Shown piece after piece: positions 22,140-34,560 of a stretch of DNA of 64,000 nt. How positions within the stretch are numbered: the first letter of the stretch is position 1; each line of letters begins with the position of its first letter. The notes beneath the pieces are model-generated. The model saw only the letters and a program-made list of their open reading frames with translations, searched no databases and was not told where the DNA came from. The translations under genes and the position numbers were made by a program. The DNA comes from Eucommia ulmoides (lineage: Eukaryota > Streptophyta > Magnoliopsida > Garryales > Eucommiaceae): positions 49,089,647-49,153,646 of the forward strand of contig CM028328.1 in assembly GCA_016647705.1 (NCBI GenBank), read 5' to 3'.

Positions 22140-24507
22140 TGTTAATCTCGAGGTTTTGATGGATAATTAAGGGTTGATGTTTTTTGTGGAACTAATGTGT
22201 TTATTGAGAATTTCAGTATATGAGTTCCAAATCATGAAGAAATTATCAAGGATGTGGCGATAAATATTAAAGAAATGAAGAGTATTGAAGATTCCGAAAA
22301 ACTTAAGTGAAAACAACTCAAACACTCTTATACTCTTAATGTATGCCGAATTAAGATCACACACGACACAAATTGATGAATTATATTCTTGTGTGTTTAA
22401 TTTGATAAAGTTTAGGATATTAATTAGTAATCAATTATTTACTCCAATGTGAAATTTAAAAAATAAATAAATAAATAAAAATTGACCTTAAGTAAGATTA
22501 GTATTTAAAATTGAATATTGGGGTCAATTGTGTTAACCGAGAAAATAAATTGGTTAACGGGATTAAACGATGAAGTTTGGAGTTGAAACAAGTTGAGAAA
22601 GATAGTATCCAACATCATTCGGTCAACCGACCAGCAGGGGTTCGGTCAACTGATTAGCTATAGGCTGGGAAGTAAAACTCTCTGAATCGATCGGTTAACT
22701 AACTAGGAGAGATCAATCAACCAATTGGATAAAGTGAAACTCTCTGAATCTATCAGGTAACCGACCGTAGTGGATTGATCAACTGACCATAGCTTGATTT
22801 TGGCTTGAAAAAGATACTGAATCGTTCGGTCAACCGACCTTTGATGGTTTGGTTAACTAACTGCCCTTTAAGGGATGGCTTGTGTTACATGATGTATTGA
22901 TCAGTCAACTAATGGGCAGAAGTTCAGTCAACCGACTGTGTGGTTGAGATTTCGAGAATTTTATGGATATGATCAAATACTAGTTGTTACTATCCATTTT
23001 TTGGAAATTTTGAATGAGATATTTTGGGATTTTGAATATATTAAAGATATAACACATCTATTTTTATATCCCTATAGATATGGTACATATAATTGAAGAT
23101 TTTCTCAATTTGGTTCATTAAATACTTTCTATCTATTTGATTAGTAATTGAGAAATAATTGGTGAACTTAATTAAAAGTTTTAAAAGCCATGTTTGAATG
23201 AATTATATTAGAATTGAATGGTTATGATATATGGGGTCTATCTGTGCACTTTAAAGTCATATCTTGAGAAAATTAGCCGTTTGAGAACTTGTTTCAAACC
23301 TGTTTAAATAGACTTGCGAATTTGATATCATAACACACCACATAATCAAGAACTATCAGTTCCACTATTCTAAGAGATATTATTCTAACATATATTTGAG
23401 AGATCAATTTTGAGATTATTTGTGTGAGAAGTTCTTGAGCTAAAGCGCTGTTGAGTTAGCGTCATCGATCTAAGCTATCTTGTGATTCTGTTTCAATCTT
23501 TCAGTGTTTTTCTGGTAAGATCTTTCCAAGTTTTTTAGATGAAATTTTATTTCATATTATTGTTTATTACTTGGTTTTAAGATCGTAGAAAAATCATTTT
23601 CGAACTTAAGAGCATAATTGTTTTTAAAAGACGATTTTGTGAAATTATCTGATTACGTACTTAATTCTGTGCTACCCATATTTATTTTAATCAGATATTG
23701 TGTTTCTTACTTAAAATTCTATCACGTAGTAATTTTTGGGACATTAATTGAGTATAATTATTTTTTAGGTGGTAGAAGCTTCGAATGGGAAAAAACTCAT
23801 TTTTTTTATTGGTAAGTTTGTGCGGATTAGATACAGTTGAGGTTGTATCTAGTCAGGGTATCTTGGGTTTCAATCTTTTATGGGAAAAATATTGATATTT
23901 GATCTTTACTTAAGATATAAAAATGTTAAGTTATTTTTTTCCATTGAAAAGAATTAGGTGTGAATTCTTCCTGAATAAAATTTATTTTTGAGTGAATTGT
24001 AAAGGTTCAATCCTTACCTGAGAAAATGATACTTGGAGAGTTGTAAGGTTATTCCTGCACCTGTGAAAAGGATTAGGTGGTGATTCCTCCTGTAATAGAA
24101 TTAGGTTAGTCTTCAACCTGATAAAAAGATAAGGTTCTTCCTTAATTTGGGAAAATGATAATTGTAAATGTTGATTTTGAGCCTGGTAAAATAATCATTG
24201 TAAGGGTTTGGTTCCTACTTTTAAAAGAATCTGGGTTTTAGTGGGTGCGAATCTTCATGGAGCTCGGAGGACTAGACTAAGCAAGGTTAGCTTACTGAAC
24301 CAGGATATATCTTTGTGTTCTGCATTGTTTACATTTTGTTTAGGTGTGCACTTAGATTAATTACACTTATTCAATGCGTAAGAAGATAATAATTGATTTA
24401 GGATAAATTAATTATTTGATTAATTAAATGTTGAAAATATTTAAATTTGTTTAAATTTTTTATAACTATCTAATTCACCCCCTTTTGGGTGGCTCACTAG
24501 GCCAACA
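22140..24507 (+). mobile_element. 3' LTR of the copia fragment
   Basis: A polypurine tract (AAAAAATGGGGAGA, 22125-22138) precedes TGTTAATC at 22140. The LTR ends CTAGGCCAACA at 24507, preceded by a TTCACCCCCTTTTGGGTGG run typical of plant copia LTR ends. It holds many TCGGTCAACCGA-like motifs (22615-22940) upstream of a TATA-like site near 23302. Related LTRs lie at 28226-30685 (plus) and 50200-51375 (minus). Length is about 2.37 kb. Confidence 0.8.
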
Positions 24508-25004
24508 ACCCTTGTGATTTAAAGCTTGTCATGATATTTCCAAGCCTTTATTATGGTCTTTTGAATTGTTTCTAGGTGGTATTTGATGTAATATGCATAA
24601 ATGAAATAAATATTTTTAGCGTTAAATTGACAAAATTCAGTGAAAGTAAATGTTTCAAGGTCAGGGTAGGTAACTGAATTAATTGTTTGAAATATCCTAT
24701 AATTTAATAGTGACTAATTTTTATGTATACTAAAGATGATTTAATGAAAATCAAACTTTAGTAAAGTCATTTTAGACCTCCTTAAATTATGAAAATTTCG
24801 AGGTTGACCCGAAACTTTTACTTAACTGCATTTTGTCAAATTTAACAATTTTGTGTTTTTCCCATGTTTTTGGATATTTTTTTATATTATATAGTGTGAT
24901 CTCAAGTAGAAATTCGTACCTTAAACCCAAATTTAAATTTTATCTGAACTTGTACTTGATTCGACATTGACTGGACGGTATAAAATACGGTGTCCATAAT
25001 ATTA
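24508..25004. other. Unclassified AT-rich stretch
   Basis: No coding signal. It ends with ATACGGTGTCCATAA, reminiscent of a plant LTR end (GGTGTCTACA), so it may be a remnant of an element that the copia insertion disrupted. I cannot assign it. Confidence 0.3.
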
Positions 25005-25283
25005 TTTCTACATTATTTGTAAATTTAATGTTCATAATTTTCATATATTATTTTTTAATTTAATTTTTATAAATTTAATATTTCATTATTATTACTAAAT
25101 TTACCGTCCATATAGTTTTTCTATAATTTTTTTTATAAATTTATTATCCTTAATTTTCATATATTATAATTTTTTAAATTATTTTTTAATTTAATTTTTG
25201 TAAATTTAATGTTTCAATATTATTATTAAATTTAATTTTCATATATTATTTCTATAATTTTCATAAACTAATTTTCATAATTT

Positions 25284-25332
<49 letters not shown>

Positions 25333-25440
25333 TTTATCTTTTATATTTTTTCTTTAATTTAATTTATGTAAATGTAATGTTTTAGATTTATTAGGAAATC
25401 TAATGTCCATATATTATTTTTACACATTTATATATACAGA
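25005..25440. repeat. AT-rich imperfect tandem repeats (right block)
   Basis: Same word family as 1590-2170 (AATTTAATGTTCATA.., CATATATTATTTTT, ATAAATTTAAT). It includes a (TA)n run at about 25288-25327. Together the two blocks flank the 22.8-kb nested retroelement cluster. Confidence 0.6.
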
Positions 25441-25477
25441 AAAAATCATATTCTCTCTTCTCAATTATACAAAAAAT

Positions 25478-26049
25478 TAGTTTAGACCCGTGCATTGCAC
25501 GGGCATAATTATAATTAATTTCTTATATTGACTCATATGATATCATTTGTTATTTTGATAGTAATATCCGGGAACTGATGCATAAATTTTAGTGAGTAAT
25601 GACATTTTAAAATTACCGAATATAAATATACTGTTAAAATTGCATAAATAATCATAAAAATGAAATAATATTTCGATAAATTAACTTTTACTAGTATACT
25701 TTAAAATAACAAATGAATAACCACTAAATTAGGATTTATTCTATCAATTTTTGCAAGTTAACAAATTCTAATTTACCTAATATATATCGTGTCGTTCGTT
25801 TTGGGTGAAAATATTTTTTGAATCATAATTATTTTTTTAAATAATTTAAAATGTAGACTAAAAAAATTAATCATATATTTGTAAATTAATTAGAAAAAAA
25901 AATTAAATTAACTAAAAGAAAAGAGTGGGACCACTCATTATTTGATATATGAAAAAACATTATAAGAACTCACCAAAAACTTGAAAGAAACATTTTTTAA
26001 CCTTATTCATACATTCTTTCTCTTTCCACTTTTAAGTATTAGTATTAGA
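25478..26049 (-). mobile_element. Small non-autonomous Helitron
   Basis: On the minus strand the element starts A|TCTAATACTAATACTT (26050/26049) and ends with the hairpin CCCGTGCAATGCACGGG (25488-25504), then TCTAAACTAA and a host T (25477). This fits the Helitron rules: 5' TC, a GC-rich hairpin about 6-12 bases before a 3' CTRR end, insertion between A and T, no target duplication. The 572-bp interior is AT-rich with no RepHel coding. An overlapping alternative 5' end (TCTAATCTAAT) is possible a few bases to the right. Confidence 0.65.
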
Positions 26050-26757
26050 TTAGATTAAACATGAATATTATAATAATATAAAAATTAGGTGTATGTACCG
26101 TCTAATTATTATTTTATTCTAACATATTTGTGTGATAGCAAAATCTGTTTCTATCCCTTAGTTATTTTGAGTTTGTTGTTCAAATATATGTTAATTTATT
26201 TCGGCAAATTTTAGATTTAAAATTTGAAATTTATAGTCTAGTCTTTATTTAACTTCTCCTATCCCCAAAAAAAAAAAATGTTTATTGTATTAAAAAAAAT
26301 TATATTTTGTGTTGAAAATATTGTAGGTTATTTTTAAAATTAGTCTATTTTTTTAATATATTGAGCATTTGTTAATTAAATATAAAATTAAAAAACATAA
26401 AAGGTGAGACCTATATATTAGGAATTTATTTTTTCAATTTTTATTTTATATTTAAAAAATAAATTATCTATTTTTAGAATAATTATGAGCATGTTTTTTT
26501 AATTATCTATTTTTATTCAATAAATTTGAAAATAAAAAAATAAAAACAAAAATATTATTTTTTATTTATATCTTTTGTGTAGAGTGTCTATTAAAAAGAT
26601 AAAATAAAAAAATAGTAGATAAAATTTTAAAAATACATATAAAAAACAAAATAAAATAAAAATAAAATGATTTTTTTCTTCTAATTCTTACTTTCTATTT
26701 TATTTTTTTAATATTTTATAAACACCATTAGAAAATAGAAATAAAATAAAGATTAAG

Positions 26758-27270
26758 TGAAATAACGTATCTTAATATTCAATCATCGAATTATTAGAAT
26801 ATATCAAATGAACAGGTAATGATAATGGATTGAATATTTACAAAAATAAGAGATAAATTATTTATAAATGAGATTATTTACTTTTTTGGTGACTTATCAA
26901 ATTGGAAATAATCTAATAATAATATACATAACTGATTAAGGAGTAACAATTTACATAGATAACATTCAAGCATTAAAGAATGAGAAATACAACACTCAAG
27001 AATTGAAAAGTAAAAAAAAAAAAAAAAACATTTTACAAAAACTAAGATGTGGACCTAATATTTTTCGTTCAAGCATTTCGTCGAACACGTAAGAAATATT
27101 GGTTAATAGGAAATCATTACCTGAATTAATATATCTTAATATTCAATCATTGAATAATTAGAATATATAAAATAAATAGGTAATGATAATTGATTGAAAT
27201 TTACAAAAATAATAGAAAAATTATTTATGAAGGAAATTACTTACTTGTATGGTGGCTTAGCAAATGCAAA
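26758..27270. repeat. Direct repeat, two ~150-bp copies 355 bp apart
   Basis: 26758-26911 and 27113-27270 share TATCTTAATATTCAATCAT, AGGTAATGATAAT, ATTTACAAAAATAA and a GGTGNCTTA ending. The spacer is AT-rich. No coding content. Confidence 0.75.
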
Positions 27271-27404
27271 ATTTGATTGCAGAAGTGATCAATGAAGTAA
27301 ACACATTGAAATATGATATATTTATATAGATCAAAAGCGGGGGCAGAGATTGGAAAAAAACTACAATAATTATTGGAAACCTCTTAATTCCTACACTTTG
27401 TAAT

Positions 27405-27700
27405 AATAACCTTGGGGGTTTGAGTGACCTTTCATTTTAAACAGTAGTGTAGCCATTACATTGGGGGTTTCAAGGACTTATTCAATTGTATTAAATAACT
27501 ATAATTGCATGAATGCAAGTCATTTTGAGTCATGGTAGTGTAGTCATTACATTGGGGTTTTGAATGACCTTGTTCTTCAATGGCATTGAATAACGATAAT
27601 TGCATAAAGAAAAGTAGAAGATGAATGATTACCTTGGGGTTTTGAAATGCATTATCTTCAATTGTATTAAATGAGGACTATTGCATGAATGCAAGAGAGA
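27405..27700. repeat. Degenerate tandem repeat with TTGGGGGTTT core
   Basis: CCTTGGGGGTTTGAGTGACC-like words recur near 27411, 27459, 27551 and 27633. Several alternate with ATTGCATGAATGCAAG-like words and AATTGTATTAAAT. The units are 50-90 bp and irregular. Nothing coding. Confidence 0.6.
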
Positions 27701-27976
27701 ATGAATAGTAGAGATGATGATTAAAGGACAGAGCAAGGGGATAAGAGGATGAAACAATTGTGAGTTCTCCTTCATTCAAAGGTCAAGGCTTCCACTTTTA
27801 GTTTTTTTTTTTTTATTAGATATACTCTCTCCTCAATTAGATGTAAGTTATGTAAGATAAATTATAAATATATTTTTTATATTTATGTTAAGTTTTTGAA
27901 TCAATCTAGATCGCTACTTATGTAGGAGACAAAGAATGGCTGAGATTTATCTAAGGAGTTTATGTCCATCCTATTT

Positions 27977-27982
<6 letters not shown>

Positions 27983-28017
<35 letters not shown>
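27983..28017. repeat. (CA)n microsatellite
   Basis: About 17 uninterrupted AC units. Confidence 0.95.
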
Positions 28018-28022
<5 letters not shown>

Positions 28023-28225
28023 ATATATTAGAATTTAATTTAATGTTTGTTAAATTTAACACGATGATAAATCTCGTATTAAATTCAACAACATGCATCA
28101 CTATTTAGCTTCTTTTTTTTTGTTAATTGTTTTATTTAATTACTTTCAACATTTTCTATAATAACAACACAATATATTTATAAATGTTTGTTGAACTACA
28201 ATGTTGAATCCAACACAAAAGTAAA

Positions 28226-30685
28226 TGTTGAACTTAATGTTTTGATGGACAATTGAACACTGATGTTTTATGGAACTAACAATTTTATTAAGTGATTTCA
28301 GATTGGAAGTTTCACATGTTTAAATGAGAAATAGAATAAGTTGAGAAAGAATAATTGTTGAAGATCTAAAAGATGAAGAATTCATGAAGCATTACAAAGA
28401 TGACTTTATGAAGCAATTCAAAACGCATGTAAATTGAAGAGATTCAAGATTTTTAGAGCATTGAAAACTTTTTGTATTTCTAGGTAAAAACAATACAGTA
28501 CTCTTATACTCTTAATGCAACTCGAATTAGGATCACGCTTGAAAATTTAAAATGATTAATCTAATATATGTCTTGATAAGAAGTGATAAGTTTAAGATCC
28601 TAAATAATTTTATTAAATGTTAAAATCATAAAAATATTTTTGGTTTGAGTGTTGAAGTGAGAAAATATTTTTTTAACACATAAAATTATGAGTTTCTGGT
28701 CAATTCAGCCAATCGACAAAATGGGTCGATCGACTAATGAAAATAGTAGCTTAAGAAAGTTAAAATGTGAACCCACTAACCAATTTGGTCAATTAACAAG
28801 AGAAGTCGGTTGATTAACGTAACTAGTGACTTAAACAAGAAAAAATAAGAAAACTCATTGGTTAAGTTAGTCCACCAATCATGTGGTCAGTCGACCGAAG
28901 AAATACGGTGCAACCATCAGAAATTTGATCGTTGCAAGGAGGTTGGTCAACCGATATCAGGCCGGTCGGCCGATAGAGGTAGATTGGCCAACTTTGACTT
29001 CTTCATTTTGCGTGATCTTTTACCCAAATTCTTTGGTTTTGGACGTTGAAAAATGAGATATTTTGGGGATTTGAGTATATTACTATTATATATCATATAT
29101 CATTTAGATCTTATCAATTTGGTCCATAAATTAATTGATTCTTTGAATTGAATTCGTAAAATTACTTCCTAACTTTAAGTGTTTTGAATCTAAAATGTTT
29201 TGGGGACCAAATCAAGCTGTATTTTTAAATGAAATATACCTATTTTGATAGTATATGATACATGGGGTCTTAAAGTGATATGTTAGGTCTTATCTTTTGA
29301 AAACTAACCGTTATATTCCTAGTTAGAATTCTATTTATAGAGACTTGCGTTTTCAACTTTAAGGAATTAAGAACAATGAGTTTTAATCAGTCTTTGTTTT
29401 AAAGAGAGTGATTTTTGTTGAGATATTTTAAAGAGAGCTATTTTGAAAAAATTCTTGATCGGAGTGAGCAAAAGTTTTCATTACTGGTTTTATTATTCAC
29501 TGAGCTATCTTATTTATTTTTTAGAAATCTCAGTGAAATTTTTCCAAGTTATTTTAAGTGTTTTTGTGAGATTATCCTGGATTTTTTTACGTATACAAGT
29601 ATTTTTGTTAGAATATTGATACATAACTAACGAAATGCTTAGAGTTTCTCCATTACCTGCTAAAAGGATTTTGTTAGTATCGGTGTAAATGATATTTTCC
29701 CCACGTTCGGCTATAGCAAGAGCCCCCTGATTCACTAGAATAGATAAGAAATATTTGAACCCAATTCTATTTCAACCCAAAAGTATACCAATCAAGGGAA
29801 CTATTCCAATTTCTTGAAAGTTATGGATTAGAGTACCTTGTCAAATTTTGATTGAATTATGATCCGAAGAAGAAAAGTATTTGTTTTTAGAAAAATCATT
29901 TCCTTGTTTGAAAATATTGCATATCTTAAGAAACAAAATTTTCCTGTGAAATCTGGTTTTATATTATCTGTGCTTTAAATTGAATTAAAGCAGATTTATT
30001 TCTCATGTAGTTCTATCACGTAGTTTTCGGGACATTAATTGAACATTTTTTTTTTTGAGGTGACAGAAGGTCTTGTGGGAATAAATTTGTGATTTTTTTG
30101 TATTTGTGAGTATGAGTAGATTAGACATATTTGGGACGGTGTTTAATCAGGATAGTTAATGATTGATCTCTAGCATGTGAAAAAATATTAGGTTTGATCT
30201 TTAGCGTTTTAAAAGAATTAGATTTTGATTATTCCTGTAATAGAATTATGTTAGTTTTTAGTCTGAAAAAAGATAAGGTTCTTCCTAAGTTTGTGAAAAG
30301 GAAAAAGTGTATTAGTGTAAGAGTGTAAATGTTGAATTCTCAGCCTGTGAAAATAATTAGCTTAATCCTAAACCTGTGAAAAGAATTATAAGGGTTTGAT
30401 TCCTACCTAAGAAAAGAATAAGGGGATTAGTGGATTGCAAAAGCCTTGTGAATCTCAGGGGACTAGACGTAGGTAAGAGTAGCTTATCGAACTAGGATAA
30501 ATCATTGGGTGCTATTTTTATATTTTTGTTGTTTGGGTATGCACGTAGTTAAATACGTTTCTGTTGAATTACAAGATAATAGTCAATTAGAGAAATTGAT
30601 AATTTGTGTATTCGAAGATTTAATTGTTTAAAATTTTATAACTATCTAATTCAACTCCCCTCTTGGGTAGATTTGTAGGCCAACG
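28226..30685 (+). mobile_element. Copia-type solo LTR, relative of the 22-kb LTR
   Basis: It starts TGTTGAACTTAATGTTTTGATGG and ends TAGGCCAACG, matching in order the LTR at 22140-24507. Shared marks include the ACTCTTATACTCTTAATG stretch, the GGTCAACCGATAT motifs (28690-28990), a TATTTATAG box at 29332 and the TATAACTATCTAATTCA tail. Flanks GTAAA (28221-28225) and GTGAA (30686-30690) match at 4 of 5 bases, an aged target duplication. No internal region or polypurine tract adjoins, so it is read as a solo LTR. Older than most neighbours judging by drift. Confidence 0.7.
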
Positions 30686-31047
30686 GTGAAAATTATAAAA
30701 ATTTGGAATTATCATGTTGAATTTAATACGAATGTGAAACTCATGAAATATGTGGTGAATGTGATATAATTTTGAAGATCTTATTCAGATGGATATGAAC
30801 ATATAATTGAATCATGGAAAAATCTGTAAAACAATAGCTATTTTAATTTTAATTATATGATTTTGTATCTTTTTTAAGAAGGTAAATCTCATTTTAAACT
30901 CTCTAACTATAACCATGTTTCCATGTTTCTATATAGTCTAATAAGTTTGTACGTTTCACTTGAAATCCTATATCTTTAATTACAGTTTTGATTAGTCCTT
31001 CTGTCTAATTTAATTGTTATATTAGACAAGTGAGAATTTTTTTTTTT

Positions 31048-31048
<1 letters not shown>

Positions 31049-31100
<52 letters not shown>
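31049..31100. repeat. (TA)n microsatellite
   Basis: Uninterrupted TA run just inside the left inverted repeat. Other TA runs lie at about 35541-35568 and 51997-52038. Confidence 0.95.
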
Positions 31101-31104
<4 letters not shown>

Positions 31105-31150
31105 TTGTTTTTATTGTTTTTTCTTTTTCTTTTTTTCCTTTTTATTTTTT

Positions 31151-32488
31151 AGGGAAAATTACCTATTAATCCCAAAAAAAGAAATTATTTACCACCTACA
31201 CCCATCGATTTTTCTTTGCACCGATTAGTCTCGTAAACACGTTTTTCTTGCATCAATTAGTCCCATCAACACCTTTCCTTGCACCAATTAGTCCCATTTT
31301 AAAAAATGGTGAGGATTGAGTTTACCGAAATACCCTCCCATGAGTTTCACATTGAGAAGGAAGATCATCAAATTGGTGTCCCACCTCTGTCAGCCGCTGG
31401 TCGCCGCCACCGGTAGCCGGTCGCCGGTCGCCGCAGCCGCCGCCGCCATAAATTACAGCTTTACCCCAAACTTTATCACTTTTTGTCATTTTTATATGTT
31501 TCAAAAAAAAAAAAATCTTAATTTTAGGATAAAATCGTTACTAAACGTAATGTAAAATAAGAGAACAATTGATGTTATATTCAACATTTACAGGTGTTCA
31601 ATGTAATATCATATGTATTTTACTCTGCATACAAAAATAAGAGAATAATGGATGTTACATTCAACATCCACATGAGGGGTATTTTGGTTAAAAAAAAATA
31701 ACATTAAAAAAAAAAAAAAAAAAAACAGTTGATGTTACATTCAACATCCACATGAGGGACATTCAACATCCACATGAGGGGCATTTTGGTCAGAAAAAAA
31801 TAACATTAAAAAAAAAAACACAGTTGATGTTACATTCAACATCCACAGGTGTTGAATGTTACATTCAACATCCACAGGAGGGATATTTTGGTTAGAAAAA
31901 AATAACATTAAAAAAAAAAAAAAAAAAAAAACAGTTGATGTTACATTTAACATCCACATGTGTTGAATGTTATATTCAACATCCACATTAGAGGCATTTT
32001 GGTCAGAAAAAAATAACATTAAAAAAAAATTTACAGTTGATGTTATATTCAACATCCACATGAGGGACATTCAAAATCCACATGAGGGGCATTTTGGTCA
32101 GAAAAAAATAACATTAAAAAAAAAAAAAAAAAAAACACAGTTGATGTTACATTCAACACTCACATTTGTTAAATGTTACATTCAACATCCACATGAGGGA
32201 CATTTTGGTCAGAAAAAAATAGCATTAAAAAAAAAAAAAAAAAAAAAAAAAACAAACAATTGATGTTACATTCAACATCCACATGAAGGGTATTTTGGTC
32301 AGAAAAAAATAGTATTAAAAAAAAAAAAAACAAAAAAAAAAAATTAATAATTTTAATGTTACATTCAACATCCATGTGAGGGGTATTTTGGTCATAAAAA
32401 GACAAAAGGACTTATTGGTGCAAAAAAAAAGTGATGGGAGTATTTGGTAATTATTTTTGTATTTTAGAACTAAATAGTGCATGCCCCT
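31151..32488. mobile_element. Non-autonomous TIR element with internal tandem array
   Basis: The left end (AGGGAAAATTACCTATTAAT.., then ACACCCATCG..CTTTGCACC.ATTAGTC) is mirrored at the right end (GACTTATTGGTGCAAAAA..GATGGGAGTATTTGGTAATT..GTGCATGCCCCT). The inverted ends extend for roughly 80-100 imperfect bases. ATTTTTT flanks both sides, but this is weak evidence in T-rich DNA. The interior is the ~100-bp tandem array. No transposase. Confidence 0.55.
31630..32400. repeat. ~100-bp tandem array, eight units with poly(A) and hairpin
   Basis: ATTTTGGT(C/T)A recurs near 31681, 31784, 31884, 31997, 32089, 32203, 32291 and 32389. Each unit has ATTTTGGTCAGAAAAAAATA, ACATTA, a run of about 10-27 A, then TTGATGTTACATTCAACATC, whose GATGTT/AACATC arms pair, then CACATGAGGGG. 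Unit length varies mainly by the A run. Short ORFs on both strands are products of the repetition. Confidence 0.85.
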
Positions 32489-32494
32489 ATTTTT

Positions 32495-33300
32495 TATTCT
32501 TTTTCGACGAAACTCTTTCGTCATCGTGCTCTGCCCCGCTACCGTTCCCACCATGGCCAGTCCACCAAACTAGATCCACCATCGTGATACCCCCGCTGTA
32601 GTCCAATAGCATCCGAGCACTGCCGTCGTCTAGTGACCAAAAATGTTGTGAGATCTGAGGGCAATTGGCTTGCTCTGCTATCGCCTTTGTCGAATAGTAT
32701 CCTACATTAAGGAGCATGACATCGTCATTTCTCTCATGAACCAGCAATTTCATCCTCTGAGCTTCCTTCTCAATCTTTCTCACGGTAATTCTATTTGTCT
32801 TCAATCTTCTAACCGTCTTCCTCCATGGCCTCCACACTTACAGCCACCAAAAGACACAAACCAACCCAGCAACTCCTCCAATGGCATCCAAGTTGCCATT
32901 CACCGGTCGGGATCTTCTGATTTGGAACTCAAACCCAGAAAAAAAAATCAAAAGATAAATTCAAATTTGACAAAAACAAGGCCCAGATCTTCAAGCTCAA
33001 GCTCAACTACAGCCATCTCCAGACTTGGCTCTTTTCCGGTGAGTATACCGACTCTATTAACTTGATAATTGTCGTTGCTTCTTGTCTGTTGCTTCACAAT
33101 TTTTTAATAGTGTCGAAAGATCACGACGTCTTAAAAAATGGGTAAGTCGTTTCGATTTTGGTCGGATTCGTGATTTTTTTTTTTTTTTTTTTTTTATCTA
33201 CTTATTGATTTCTAGGGTTTCATTTCAGCAATCGACTTCGAACCAGATCTATCGCCACCAGGTTTTATTTTAGCTATCACCAAAAAACTAGAGAGAGAGA
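32495..33300. other. GC-richer gene-like stretch, unidentified
   Basis: Less AT-rich than its surroundings. An opening of 131 codons on the plus strand (32670-33065) overlaps a 116-codon one on the minus strand (32487-32837). It holds plausible splice-donor words (GGTGAGTAT at 33038, CGGTAATTC at 32784) and a long T run before CTAGGGTTTCA at 33213, which looks like plant leader or intron sequence. It could be a captured host-gene fragment within the inverted-repeat segment. I recognise no protein family. Confidence 0.3.
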
Positions 33301-33497
33301 GAGAAAGGAAGGGGGCACGGATCAATCAATATCGCATCGACGATTTTTATTTTGTTTGGTTCGACGATGACAGGGCACGGGGCGCATTGCATCTGGGATG
33401 GTGGAGAGCACGGTGATGTGGATCTGGTGCGGTGGATTGGCCATAGTAGGTATCACAAGGTTAATTTTTCACACGAATTTCTAACCGAGTGATACCT

Positions 33498-34560
33498 AGT
33501 TGCCGCTACAACTATTCAGCCGCTCGTATGATTCCTGAACAAGCACTATCACACCTACCCAGACGTACGCACACGCACCAAAAAATGGTATATGCAATAC
33601 AACATTTACAGCCAAAGCCAATGTTATTTTATTACTCAGTCAAAATAAGGAAACATACATACAAGTTCTGGTATAAGGGTGACAGAAACATCAACTTACT
33701 ACTCTGCCATTTTACAAATCCAAAAATATACTATTTATAGGCAACAAAGTTAATTGACAGCCCCAACTGTCAGGCAAACATGTAATAAACTATCCCACAG
33801 ATTCTGGACAAGTGGTACAGGCAGTTTACTTGGGCAGCTTTTTGTCCAATCATCAAAATTGTCCCAAAATAACCCCACATGATCAACACATGCTCACAAA
33901 ATTGTCACATCAACTGAATTTCACCCATTAGCTAAGTCACAACTGCCCAGCCCAATCTACATTTCCGTTGTATTTTGTTGTTTTGTTGCGCCTAACGACT
34001 TGCAAACGTCGTATACATTTTTAGCACTAGAATGCACCGCTACACTTAATGGTGTGTCATGCCACACAGATGACACTGCCCCTAACATAGCATTCCGCCT
34101 ATATATGTTGTGCCATTTTGCCTTGGTACTACACGAAGATATTTCGTTGGCTCCATGCCTCACCCATGAACCCCAATTTAAACACCGTTTGTCAACACCG
34201 CCAATGTGCATCCAAATTGCCCAACAGCTTGGTCCAACGTCACCCAATTCCTCCAACTCATGTTGCCACATCTTTGACACTCGTTGCCTTGGTTGCGTGC
34301 CAAGGGCTTGCCCATTGTCATGCCACCCACATAGCACCGATCCTAGTTTTGCTCCTAGGATCACCAACATAATGCCCAACACTCGCTGGTATCGTGCTAC
34401 AACGCCACTATCTACCGAGTTGCACAAAGTTTGTGCCTTTGTTGTCAATGCCTTTACTTGTGCCGCATGCACTACGTTCGGTAGCAAAATACACAAAGTT
34501 CGTGTCAAGTGGTGATCCAGCTTTGTTAATGGCTAATAATAGGGCACAGTGATGAGGTAG
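33498..34560 (-). mobile_element. LTR fragment with decayed tRNA-Met-type primer site
   Basis: The plus-strand word GAGTGATACCTAGTTG at 33485-33500 resembles the reverse of the common junction of a plant LTR end and TGGTATCAGAGC primer site. The LTR would then extend rightwards, reading on the minus strand. The GC-richer stretch 33960-34510 is open on both strands (183 and 171 codons), as seen in some Ty3/gypsy LTRs. The outer boundary is not defined. A real gene is unlikely: no domain, and both strands are equally open. Confidence 0.4.

Noticed and set aside
31741-32405. Repetitive ORFs on both strands
   Set aside because: They are translations of the 100-bp tandem array with long A/T runs.
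33957-34515. Overlapping 183- and 171-codon openings on opposite strands
   Set aside because: Both strands are open through the same GC-richer DNA, with no domain or codon preference; this fits an LTR next to a decayed primer site better than a gene.
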